From NCBI RefSeq assembly GCF_934190775.1, contig NZ_CAKPTG010000001.1:62001-126000 (forward strand): 64,000 bases of DNA, in the 5' to 3' direction. The notes under the pieces were generated by a model. That model made no database searches, was not told the DNA's origin, and worked only from the letters and a program-made list of their open reading frames with translations. Shown here in pieces: positions 35,541 through 43,684 of the stretch (position 1 is the first letter of the stretch; each line of letters starts with the position of its first letter). The DNA comes from an uncultured Phascolarctobacterium sp. GTDB lineage: Bacteria; Bacillota; Negativicutes; Acidaminococcales; Acidaminococcaceae. The position numbers were made by a program, and so were the translations under genes.

Positions 35541-36788
35541 TTATAAATCTTCAATAACATCCGCGGTTTCTTTAACAGCGCCTCTGAAGGCCTCCAGAAC
35601 ATGGTCAATAACCTCTTTAGGCATAATCAGCGGCGGCTCCATACGGATAACCTTAGGATTGTTCAGTGTATAAGCAACAATAATGTGCTGGTTAATCATC
35701 AGGCTCATCAGCATACCGCCGGCGCCCTCTTTGGTCAGCTCAATACCGATCATCATACCACGACCGCGTACTTCCTTGATAACGGAAGGATATTCCGCAG
35801 CGATAGCCTCCAGACCGGCCTTCAGATAAGCGCCTGCCTCACGGCCGCGACGCAGCATATCCTCTTCCTTGATAGTCTTGATGGCTGCTACACCGGCAGC
35901 GCAGGCCAGCTGGTTGCCGCCAAAGGTAGAGGTGTGCAGGAACGGTGCTTCAATCAGACCGGCCCAGGCACGCGGAGTGCCGATAATCGCACCTATGGGC
36001 ATTACACCGCCGCCCAAAGCCTTAGCGCAGGCCATCAGGTCAGGAGTAACGCCGTCATGGTTAACGCCAAACCATTCGCCTGTACGGCCGATACCTGTCT
36101 GTACCTCATCGGCAATCAGCAGAGCACCCTTCTTCTCGCAGATTTCCTTCACCTCGCGCAGGTAACCTGCCGGCGGAACAATAATGCCGCCCTCACCCTG
36201 AACAGGCTCCAGGATAACAGCAGCAGTATCCTCATCAACAGCTGCCTCAACAGCTGCGGCGTCGCCGTATTCTACATGAGTAAAGCCATCGAGCAGCGGT
36301 TTAAACGGCTCGCGATACATATCACGTCCGGTAGCAGTTAAGCTACCAAAGGTTTTGCCGTGAAAAGCATTCTTCGCAGCAACGAATTTTTTGCGTTTTG
36401 TTGCCAGACGTGCTACCTTCAGGCAGCCTTCAACGGCTTCAGTACCGCTGTTGACAAAAAAGCTGTACTGCAGCTCACCGGGAGTAATCTCGGCCAATGC
36501 CTCCGCCAAATCAGCCATCGGACGGTTGAACAACACCTTGCCGCACATCGGCATAGCATGCAGCTCCTTTTCCACAGCCTCGACAACCTTCGGATGACGA
36601 TGACCTAAAGCAAACATACCGTAACCGCCCAAACAGTCAATGAACTCCTGACCTTCGCTGTCGGTAATAGTCCAGCCCTCAGCGTGACCTTCGATGCTTG
36701 CCAGGCCCATGAAGCGGAATAGCTTTGCCTGAGCGGGATTGATATACTTTTCATATTTACCGATTGTTTCTTCTACATAATTAGACAT
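35541..36788 (-). CDS. Class III PLP-dependent aminotransferase (putrescine/ornithine-type)
   Basis: A 415-aa fold-type I aminotransferase. PLP-binding stretch ADEVQTGIGRTG and Schiff-base Lys in ACAKALGGG are intact; NSGTEAVEGCLKVAR binds the cofactor phosphate. It resembles YgjG-like putrescine and acetylornithine aminotransferases; the substrate cannot be fixed from sequence. ATG 36788 has GAGGTAAG upstream. Operon with the SRPBCC gene. Confidence 0.87.
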   Translation of the reverse strand: MSNYVEETIGKYEKYINPAQAKLFRFMGLASIEGHAEGWTITDSEGQEFIDCLGGYGMFALGHRHPKVVEAVEKELHAMPMCGKVLFNRPMADLAEALAEITPGELQYSFFVNSGTEAVEGCLKVARLATKRKKFVAAKNAFHGKTFGSLTATGRDMYREPFKPLLDGFTHVEYGDAAAVEAAVDEDTAAVILEPVQGEGGIIVPPAGYLREVKEICEKKGALLIADEVQTGIGRTGEWFGVNHDGVTPDLMACAKALGGGVMPIGAIIGTPRAWAGLIEAPFLHTSTFGGNQLACAAGVAAIKTIKEEDMLRRGREAGAYLKAGLEAIAAEYPSVIKEVRGRGMMIGIELTKEGAGGMLMSLMINQHIIVAYTLNNPKVIRMEPPLIMPKEVIDHVLEAFRGAVKETADVIEDL

Positions 36789-36851
36789 TTTCTTACCTCG
36801 ATTCAGTTTATGTAAATTAGAGTTTTGCAAACAGAATATGTACTCATAAGA

Positions 36852-36984
36852 GCCTCTCCTTGGGGAGAGGTGGCATCGCGTAGCGATGACGGAGAGGGGT
36901 GTATCATTTTACCGTATAAAACACTATTCACGAACAATCCCCTCTCAGTCGCCTTTTAGGCGACAGCTCTCCCCAAGGAGAGCC
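36852..36984. repeat. Dispersed palindromic element, copy 2
   Basis: A 133-bp element with ends GCCTCTCCTTGGGG and CCCCAAGGAGAGCC and internal hairpins (GTGGCATCGCGTAGCGATGAC; GTCGCCTTTTAGGCGAC is shared with copy 1 as a variant half). It has the opposite orientation to the 10681-10804 copy. No coding content. Confidence 0.75.
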
Positions 36985-37030
36985 AATTTTTCTTAAGAAT
37001 TACAACTTTTGAACAACACACCAGAGCAAG

Positions 37031-37225
37031 CAACTAAATATATCGTGCAGCGAATAAAAATTTTAGCAAATGAGTGTCTGGAACCATAGAAACAAGGCAA
37101 CCGAAAACTAAAGGTTACTTGCGAACAAAATCGGCGCCGCACGTTTCGTCCTGGTTCCACACGAAATTTGCGTTGTGCCCTATGGGCACGGGAAAATTTT
37201 TCTGAGCGGAACGATATGTTAGTTG
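37031..37225. repeat. 195-bp inverted-repeat element (MITE or structured RNA)
   Basis: Arms of about 34 bp: CAACTAAATATATCGTGCAG at 37031 pairs with the reverse complement of 37193-37225 (AAAATTTTTCTGAGCGGAAC then GATATGTTAGTTG), with few mismatches. An inner TGGAACCA (37078-37086) pairs with TGGTTCCA (37152-37159), and GTGCCC/GGGCAC forms a small hairpin. No ORF. The whole interval 36789-37301 contains only this and the element before it. Confidence 0.55.
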
Positions 37226-37301
37226 CGCAGTTATCAAGCGAATATTTCTTACTATCTTCTTTCAGTTATGAAAGAAGCAGAATCCCAATACTAATACTAA
37301 T

Positions 37302-38573
37302 TTAATACAGCAGCTCCGTCACCGGCACAAAGGTTATCCCTGTCCGTTTAAACTCCGCAGCATACATCTCCCAGCATTTAGCCGTATTCGGTCTGGCGTG
37401 GCAGATAGCAATAACGCTGCCGTTCTTTTCCGCCATAGCGAAAGCCTTATATATCTGCTGACGAATCGCCTGCACGTCAGAGCTGTTATCCAAAAAGATA
37501 TCATTACGAGCCGTCGAAACGCCTGCCTGCTGTGCCATTGTGCGTGCTACCGAAGCAGAATTTGTACGACTGTCCACAAAGAACAGATTTTGATGACGCA
37601 GCTCCTGCAAAACAACACGCATAGTTTCCTTATCAGCAGTTGCCTTCGAGCCCTGGTGATTATTTACACCCACAACTCCTGGCAGACTATTAAGCGCACG
37701 CCTCGTAAGCGACAACTTATTGGCAGCAGTTAAATCAGTGCGAATTGTTGCAGAACCCTCGCTCATCGCACTGCGGTCAATAGGCTCCATCGGCAGATGC
37801 AGCATCGGCACACGTCCTTTAGACTTTACCATCTCCAGAACATCGCTGCTGTACTGCTTATACGGCAATATGGCATAGCTGAACGGCAAACCGGTATTCA
37901 ACAGCTTGCGCACCGGCGCCATATCATAGCCGCAGTCATCAATAATAATGGCTACTTTTCCTCTGAATTGCCTGACGGTCCCCTGCTGCTCCGCTTCTGC
38001 CTTCTGCTCGGGTAAATCCTTAATATCCTTATCCTGCTTGGTAAGGTTACTATTATGAAAGAAAACAACAGTATCCGTCACAAAGCTCTTGCTGCCTGTG
38101 CCGGCCTTAACCTTAATGCCAATTTCAGCCTTATAAGCATCCCATTTTTTGTATTTGGCAGGCTTGCCGCTGATATAAACCAATCCTGCCTGCTCTACCT
38201 TCGTCTGCAGCCAGTCGCAGGCACCGGCAAGACTGGTACCGGATGGTACACCCACCGCCAGCTCACGCTGGTTAATCTGCACCTTAGCACCGGATTCTTC
38301 TACCTCAACATCCTTTTTGCCATGGTCATTTTCAATCAGCTGCCAATTATTTTTCTGCAGCAAAATATTATCCAGCAGACGCTGTGCCTCTATGGACTCG
38401 TCCAACAGACTAACAGTCTGCGCCTCATCGCCCTTTTTAGCCAACACATCCTTTTTGCTTTGGCTGTTGGCAAAGAAAAGTCCACAGGCAATGGCAATTA
38501 CTGCCACAATTGCTATTAAAATCAGAACACCATACTTGCTGCCGGAGGATTTCTTGTTCCTTCTTCTTGTCAT
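37302..38573 (-). CDS. Divergent polysaccharide deacetylase family protein
   Basis: A 423-aa protein anchored by one N-terminal helix (17-33, LILIAIVAVIAIACGLFFA) after a Lys/Arg-rich start. There is a middle domain of unknown role, and a C-terminal NodB-like domain (about 205-423) of the YibQ/DUF610 type: VAIIIDDCGYD, LHLPMEPIDR, GVNNHQGSKAT, FFVDSRT, AICHARPNT. It probably acts on envelope polysaccharide; the substrate is unproven. Fifteen bases after xerD. Confidence 0.88.
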   Translation of the reverse strand: MTRRRNKKSSGSKYGVLILIAIVAVIAIACGLFFANSQSKKDVLAKKGDEAQTVSLLDESIEAQRLLDNILLQKNNWQLIENDHGKKDVEVEESGAKVQINQRELAVGVPSGTSLAGACDWLQTKVEQAGLVYISGKPAKYKKWDAYKAEIGIKVKAGTGSKSFVTDTVVFFHNSNLTKQDKDIKDLPEQKAEAEQQGTVRQFRGKVAIIIDDCGYDMAPVRKLLNTGLPFSYAILPYKQYSSDVLEMVKSKGRVPMLHLPMEPIDRSAMSEGSATIRTDLTAANKLSLTRRALNSLPGVVGVNNHQGSKATADKETMRVVLQELRHQNLFFVDSRTNSASVARTMAQQAGVSTARNDIFLDNSSDVQAIRQQIYKAFAMAEKNGSVIAICHARPNTAKCWEMYAAEFKRTGITFVPVTELLY

Positions 38574-38588
38574 AGCTGTTCTCCCTTC

Positions 38589-39482
38589 TTAAGCCCTTGG
38601 ATGTGCCTTATCATACACCTCACGCAAGCGCTCCACATCAAGATGCGTATATATTTGCGTTGTAGAAATATCAGCATGTCCCAAAAGCTCCTGTACTATG
38701 CGCAGATCAGTACCATTATTTAAAAGATGGGTAGCAAAGGAATGGCGCAGCATATGCGGTGTAACGCGCTTGCTGATGCCTGCGCTCTTGCCATAGGCCA
38801 CAATTATTTCGTAAAAACGCTCCCGCGTCATCGGTCCGCCCCAGCTGGTTACAAAAAGCTCTGCAGCCTTATCGGGCTTGCCATGCAACAGCTGCGGCCT
38901 TACTACCGTCAGATAATGCTCCAGATAATGCAGTGCAGTGCGTCCTAAGGGAAGCATGCGTTCCTTGGAGCCCTTGCCCATAACAATGACATACTGCATC
39001 TTCATATCAACATTCTTCACCGGCACATTTACCAGCTCCGACACGCGCATACCGGTAGCATATAACAGCTCCAGCATCGTCTTGTCGCGATAGCCGTCCA
39101 AGGTTCCCAAATTAGGCTCATCCAAAAGCTTTTCTACCTCCTGAACGCTCAGCACCTTCGGCAGATGCAGTCCTCTGCTCGCCGCCTCCAGCACCTCGGC
39201 AGGATTACGGCGGATATAACGCTCTGCCGTCAGAAAACGGTAAAACGCCTTAATCGAAGCCAGCTTGCGTGCCACCGTCGAGGCAGCGCGGCCTTCCTGC
39301 TTCAAACGCACAAGATAGGCAATCAGCTGCTGTCGCGAAACCTGCAACAGCTCTTCATCTGCTTTCAGCTGCAAGCTTTTCATCAGCAGGCGCAAATCAC
39401 GCATATACGCCAGCTGCGTATTTTTAGACAATCCCAGCTCTACCATCAGATATTCCTGGAACAATGCCAGATAGTCAAACAT
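38589..39482 (-). CDS. xerD: Site-specific tyrosine recombinase XerD
   Basis: A 297-aa chromosome-dimer-resolving recombinase. The catalytic set is complete: Arg146 (GMRVSEL), Lys170, His243-x2-Arg246 (HMLRHSF), His269 (LLGHADIS) and Tyr278 (IYTH). The N-terminal SAM-like core-binding domain covers 1-95. ATG 39482 is preferred to an upstream in-frame start. No integron or phage genes are near, supporting a housekeeping role. Confidence 0.92.
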   Translation of the reverse strand: MFDYLALFQEYLMVELGLSKNTQLAYMRDLRLLMKSLQLKADEELLQVSRQQLIAYLVRLKQEGRAASTVARKLASIKAFYRFLTAERYIRRNPAEVLEAASRGLHLPKVLSVQEVEKLLDEPNLGTLDGYRDKTMLELLYATGMRVSELVNVPVKNVDMKMQYVIVMGKGSKERMLPLGRTALHYLEHYLTVVRPQLLHGKPDKAAELFVTSWGGPMTRERFYEIIVAYGKSAGISKRVTPHMLRHSFATHLLNNGTDLRIVQELLGHADISTTQIYTHLDVERLREVYDKAHPRA

Positions 39483-39549
39483 AAAAACCTGCCTCCACCC
39501 TACAAATCTGCCATTAGCAAAAATTTCGGATGCATTCATCTTCAGAAAA

Positions 39550-39579
39550 AGAAAAACAACGCTGTTGCGCCGTTTTTCT
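39550..39579. terminator. Bidirectional hairpin between hfq and xerD
   Basis: AGAAAAAC/GTTTTTCT stem with CG-rich core; T-rich on the minus strand after hfq. Confidence 0.55.
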
Positions 39580-39595
39580 TCATACCTGTACTATA

Positions 39596-39847
39596 TTAAA
39601 ATTCTTTTTTCTCAGGCTGCATAATAGTAATATTAGTTGCCGGGGAAATAGTGGAAATAGCATGCTTGTACACAAGCTGCTGCTTGCCTTCGTTTTCAAT
39701 AATAACGGTAAAATTGTCAAAGCCTCTTACCAAGCCACGAATTTGGAAGCCATTCATCAGATAGATAATAACACCCAGATTTTCCTTACGAACATGGTTT
39801 AAAAAGCTGTCTTGCAAATTCATTGCGGGTTTTACTGAAGTAATCAT
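39596..39847 (-). CDS. hfq: RNA chaperone Hfq
   Basis: An 83-aa Sm-like protein. The Sm1 region has NLQDSFLNHVRKEN and the Sm2 region YKHAISTISP, the Firmicute form of the usual YKHA motif. ATG 39847 is chosen because AGGAGGGG lies at normal spacing; the ATG 24 bases downstream (MNLQD) lacks a ribosome site. Follows miaA, as in many bacteria. The short acidic/basic tail ends EKKEF. Confidence 0.95.
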   Translation of the reverse strand: MITSVKPAMNLQDSFLNHVRKENLGVIIYLMNGFQIRGLVRGFDNFTVIIENEGKQQLVYKHAISTISPATNITIMQPEKKEF

Positions 39848-39926
39848 TAAAAGCCCCTCCTACTCATTTCGTTATCTCCGGAAGTACAGATTCCTAAAAA
39901 CCTACACTCCTCTTTATACTTATATT

Positions 39927-40862
39927 TTACACCGAAATGCCACTTTCTACAAGTATTTCGGTAATATCTGCCACTGCCTGTTGATAATCAGGCTCATCGT
40001 CCAGATGCAGCCAGTGAATATACGGCATTTTTTTATACCAGGTAATCTGCCGCTTGGCAAAGTTGCGCGTTGCCTGCTTCAGCTTATCCACAGCAGCAGC
40101 ATAATCCATGCTGCCGTTTAGATACCACACCATTTGCCTGTAGCCGATGCTCTGCATTGACTGGCACTTGGGCGCTACACCCTGCTCCAGCAGGCTGCGC
40201 ACCTCCTGCTCCAGACCGGCCTCCAACATCAAATCAACACGCCTGTTGATGCGCTCGTACAGCGCCTGACGCTCCATCTCCAGGCCGATAACTACGGCAT
40301 CATAAGGACTTTCCTGCGCGCCGTACTGGTTGACAGCCTCGCCCTGCATGGCCGATTCCAGCGCACGGATAACACGACGCACATTATTGGGATGAATGCG
40401 CTGCGCCTCCTGCGGCGCCAGCTCCTGCAGGCGCGCATGCAGCGCCAACGCGCCCTTTTCCTGCGCCTCGGCCTCCAGCCTGCGGCGCAGCTCGCTATCC
40501 TCATCCGCATTGTTAAAGGCATAATCCTCAAGCAACGCTTTGATGTACAGTCCTGTACCACCGGCAATTATCGGCAGATGTCCGCGCGCATTGATTTCCG
40601 TAATCAGCGCAGACGCACGCTCCTTAAAATCCACAACGCTGAAGGAAGCGTCCGGCGGCAGAATATCCACCAGATGATGCGGCACAGCCGCCAGTTCTTC
40701 AGCAGTAGGCTTCGCCGTACCGATATTCATATTTTTATAAACCAGCATTGAATCACCGGAAATTATTTCGCCCTGAAATTGCTTAGCAATTTCAATTGCG
40801 CAATGACTTTTTCCGGTTGCTGTTGCTCCTAAAATAACAACTACCTTGGGTTTTTGCACCAT
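39927..40862 (-). CDS. miaA: tRNA dimethylallyltransferase
   Basis: A 311-aa enzyme adding the dimethylallyl group to A37 of tRNAs reading UNN codons. P-loop GATATGKS (12-19), SGDSMLVYKNMNIGTAKP and the recognition region IGYRQMVWYL are intact. Its product is the substrate of MiaB, encoded in the same operon. Confidence 0.95.
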   Translation of the reverse strand: MVQKPKVVVILGATATGKSHCAIEIAKQFQGEIISGDSMLVYKNMNIGTAKPTAEELAAVPHHLVDILPPDASFSVVDFKERASALITEINARGHLPIIAGGTGLYIKALLEDYAFNNADEDSELRRRLEAEAQEKGALALHARLQELAPQEAQRIHPNNVRRVIRALESAMQGEAVNQYGAQESPYDAVVIGLEMERQALYERINRRVDLMLEAGLEQEVRSLLEQGVAPKCQSMQSIGYRQMVWYLNGSMDYAAAVDKLKQATRNFAKRQITWYKKMPYIHWLHLDDEPDYQQAVADITEILVESGISV

Positions 40863-40865
40863 AAA

Positions 40866-41654
40866 TCACCTTTTTATTATTCCGTACTTAATCCTGCTGT
40901 ATTTGCCGCCGACAAATTCCTCGCAGCCATACTCGCGCAGAATATATTCGCTGCGCTCCTTGATAACCACGCGCGGCGCTGCCTTAAGCGCCAGCTGCAG
41001 CGTTGCTTCCGACAGTGCTTCCTCATAGGAAAGCGGTCGCAAAGCTTCCATGCCCTTGGCACCATTAACAGGATGGCGAAACATCGGATCGAAATAAATT
41101 ACATCAAAGCTATCTGGCGCACACTGCGCCAGATAATCCTCCGCCAACGCCTGCACCGGCTGAATCCGGCGCAGTGCCGCTGTCAGGTCTGCATCTTCTG
41201 CCACATAATGCTGCAGGCCATAGCTCACGGCAAAATGCAGCAGCGGTGAAGCCTCCAGCCCCACGACTGTTCCAGCCTCACCGACAGCATAGGAGCTGAT
41301 GGCGGCATCCGCCGCCAGGCCCAGGGTAGCATCAAGCACTCTTTTCCCCGGACGCAGGTCCAACGCCGTCAGCAAATGCTCCGTCGCGCCACGCTTCAGC
41401 TGCTGCAGACGCAGTACCGCCATCCCCGGATGATAGGCAAAGCTGCCTGCATCACTGTGAACACGCGGGCCTTCCTTCTCTCCCACAACCAACGCCGCCA
41501 GATTATATTGCGCCATAAGCTCGTCTACACCCATGTTATGCGGTCGCTCCACATAAATTGCCCCCAGCTGCTCCGCCCAGGCCAAGGCCTGGGCTGCAGC
41601 GGCGCTGCCTGTCGCATTTCTGGCTGTTGTTACGCCAATTTTGCCTGTAAGCAT
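40866..41654 (-). CDS. Class I SAM methyltransferase, RsmJ-like
   Basis: A 262-aa methyltransferase with motif I VLDATLGLAADA and active-site DVIYFDPMFRHP, the pattern of the RsmJ/YhiQ family that methylates G1516 in 16S rRNA. The N-terminal part (VERPHNMGVDELMAQYNLAA) differs from the E. coli protein. Start and stop overlap mutL (TAATG) and almost touch miaA, so it belongs to the miaB-mutS-mutL-miaA-hfq operon. Confidence 0.8.
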   Translation of the reverse strand: MLTGKIGVTTARNATGSAAAAQALAWAEQLGAIYVERPHNMGVDELMAQYNLAALVVGEKEGPRVHSDAGSFAYHPGMAVLRLQQLKRGATEHLLTALDLRPGKRVLDATLGLAADAAISSYAVGEAGTVVGLEASPLLHFAVSYGLQHYVAEDADLTAALRRIQPVQALAEDYLAQCAPDSFDVIYFDPMFRHPVNGAKGMEALRPLSYEEALSEATLQLALKAAPRVVIKERSEYILREYGCEEFVGGKYSRIKYGIIKR

Positions 41655-43684
41655 TAAAAGCCCGTCCTTTTAAACATTTTATACAGCTGATTGCTGTCAA
41701 TTTCAATCATGCAAGGTCTGCCGTGCGGGCAGGTAAACGGATGCGTGGTATTACACAAATCAATAATCATCTGACGCATCTGACGCATATTCAACAGCTG
41801 TCCTGCCTTAATCGCTGCCTTGCAGGCAGTCATGTGCAGCACCTCCTGCCGCAAATCACTACCGTTGACATTACGCATTTCGCGCAGCATTTTGCTTATA
41901 GCGTTGATAAAATCCTCAGCGGCATCTGCCTTGATATCCGTAGGCAGGCTGCTTACGCGCAGCAAACTTTCGCCGGCGCTGGCAGCATCCACACCCAAAG
42001 CCAGGAATTCATCCCTGTGCTCCTCAATCAGCGCAATATCATCGGCAGCCATATCAACATACAAAGGCATCAAGAGCTGCTGCGACGGTATCTGCTCATG
42101 CGAAGCCACCAGCTTGTCATAAAGAATACGCTCATGGGCAGCATGCTGATCAATAAGATAAAGCGTATTTTCACTTTGAGCAATAATAAAGGTTTTATCA
42201 ACCTGACCAATCGGCCAGATTGTATCCATACCACTGTCAGTATCAGTAAAAGCAATAGTTTCCCTATTGACCGCAGGTGCAGCCTCCGTCGGCTGCGGCT
42301 TAGCAAATTCACTGCGTGCCTCATGCACCTCCAGCACAGGCTCCTGATAGCCATTACTGTAGGAAGCAGTCGGGGCACTCTTAGCAAAATCATCAAACGG
42401 CTGCCACATCGTCTGTTGCTCTGCCTGTTCTTTTTTTACAGCAGGAGCAGGCTGCTCAGGCACCAGCAAACTTTCGGGAGCAGGTGCAGTCTGCACATCT
42501 TCCTTGCGCTCCGGAGTTTTGAAAATCTGCTCCGTACTGCTCTTGAACACAGGCTGCGGCGGCTGATACTCCGGCTTCGCTTGCGGTGCAGGTGCACCCG
42601 GCACAGAAACAGCTTGCGGCTGCGGCTTCACAAAAACATTCAGCTCTGAATCAGGCAGCAGCGCTACCTGCGTCTTTTGGGCGCTCATCGGCTTCGTCAG
42701 CGCATCGGTCAACGCCTTATACATAGCCTTATAAATCAGGCTGTCATCACTGAATTTGATTTCGCTCTTCTGCGGATGCACATTAACATCAACGCTGGCT
42801 GTATCAACTGTTATATTGATAACAGCAAAGGGAAAACCGCTTTTGGGAATCTGCGACTGGTATGCATGGTCCATAGCCTTGGAAAGCATTTTGCTGCCAA
42901 TGCAGCGGCCATTGACAAAGAACGTCTGCCATTGGCGCGTTCCCTTCAGCAGCGTAGGCTTGCCGATAAAGCCGCTAACGCTTACCTTAGGATCGTTCAG
43001 TGATACCTCCAGAAGGTTTTCGGCAACATTCTTGCCATACAGTGCTTTAATCGCATGCTCCAAATCTCCATCACCGGGAGTGCTGAGCACCTCTTTATCA
43101 TTGTTCACCAGCTTAAAGCGCACATCAGGACGTGAAAGCGCCAGCCTTGTCAAAAGCTCACTGATATAACGTCCCTCGGTGCTCACTGTTTTCAGGAATT
43201 TGCGGCGTGCAGGCACGTTGAAGAATAGATTCTCCACAATTACGGTAGTACCCGTACTACCGCCGCTTGCGGTAACCTCCGTATTTTCGCCGCCGTCAAT
43301 ATGCACAGAGGTAGCGAATTCCTCGCTCTCCGGACGGGTGAGCAACGTAAAGTTAGAAACAGAAGCGATACTGGGCAAGGCTTCACCGCGAAAGCCCAAG
43401 GTATTCAGGCTCAGCAAATCCTCAGCCTTCGTAAGCTTGCTTGTGGCATGGCGCAGCACCGCCATTTTGGCATCAGCTTCACTCATGCCGCAGCCATTAT
43501 CAGTTACTCTGATATATTCCGTACCACCAGCAAAAATCGTTACTTCAATTTTATCCGCACCGGCATCCAGTGCGTTCTCAACCAATTCCTTTACTACGGA
43601 CGCAGGCTTTTCTACAACCTCGCCGGCAGCAATCTGATTGGCGGTATTCGTATCCAACAATCTGACGGCATGCTCTTCTGCCAT
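41654..43684 (-). CDS. mutL: DNA mismatch repair protein MutL
   Basis: A 676-aa mismatch-repair ATPase/nicking endonuclease. GHKL ATPase motifs ELVENALDAGA, TDNGCGMSEADA and GFRGEALPSIA are intact; a Pro/Gln-rich linker covers about 340-470. The C-terminal endonuclease motif DQHAAHERILYD (512-523) has Asp where the last position is usually Glu. ACKAAIKAGQ and CPHGRPCMIEI complete the metal site. Overlaps mutS by one base. Confidence 0.95.
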   Translation of the reverse strand: MAEEHAVRLLDTNTANQIAAGEVVEKPASVVKELVENALDAGADKIEVTIFAGGTEYIRVTDNGCGMSEADAKMAVLRHATSKLTKAEDLLSLNTLGFRGEALPSIASVSNFTLLTRPESEEFATSVHIDGGENTEVTASGGSTGTTVIVENLFFNVPARRKFLKTVSTEGRYISELLTRLALSRPDVRFKLVNNDKEVLSTPGDGDLEHAIKALYGKNVAENLLEVSLNDPKVSVSGFIGKPTLLKGTRQWQTFFVNGRCIGSKMLSKAMDHAYQSQIPKSGFPFAVINITVDTASVDVNVHPQKSEIKFSDDSLIYKAMYKALTDALTKPMSAQKTQVALLPDSELNVFVKPQPQAVSVPGAPAPQAKPEYQPPQPVFKSSTEQIFKTPERKEDVQTAPAPESLLVPEQPAPAVKKEQAEQQTMWQPFDDFAKSAPTASYSNGYQEPVLEVHEARSEFAKPQPTEAAPAVNRETIAFTDTDSGMDTIWPIGQVDKTFIIAQSENTLYLIDQHAAHERILYDKLVASHEQIPSQQLLMPLYVDMAADDIALIEEHRDEFLALGVDAASAGESLLRVSSLPTDIKADAAEDFINAISKMLREMRNVNGSDLRQEVLHMTACKAAIKAGQLLNMRQMRQMIIDLCNTTHPFTCPHGRPCMIEIDSNQLYKMFKRTGF

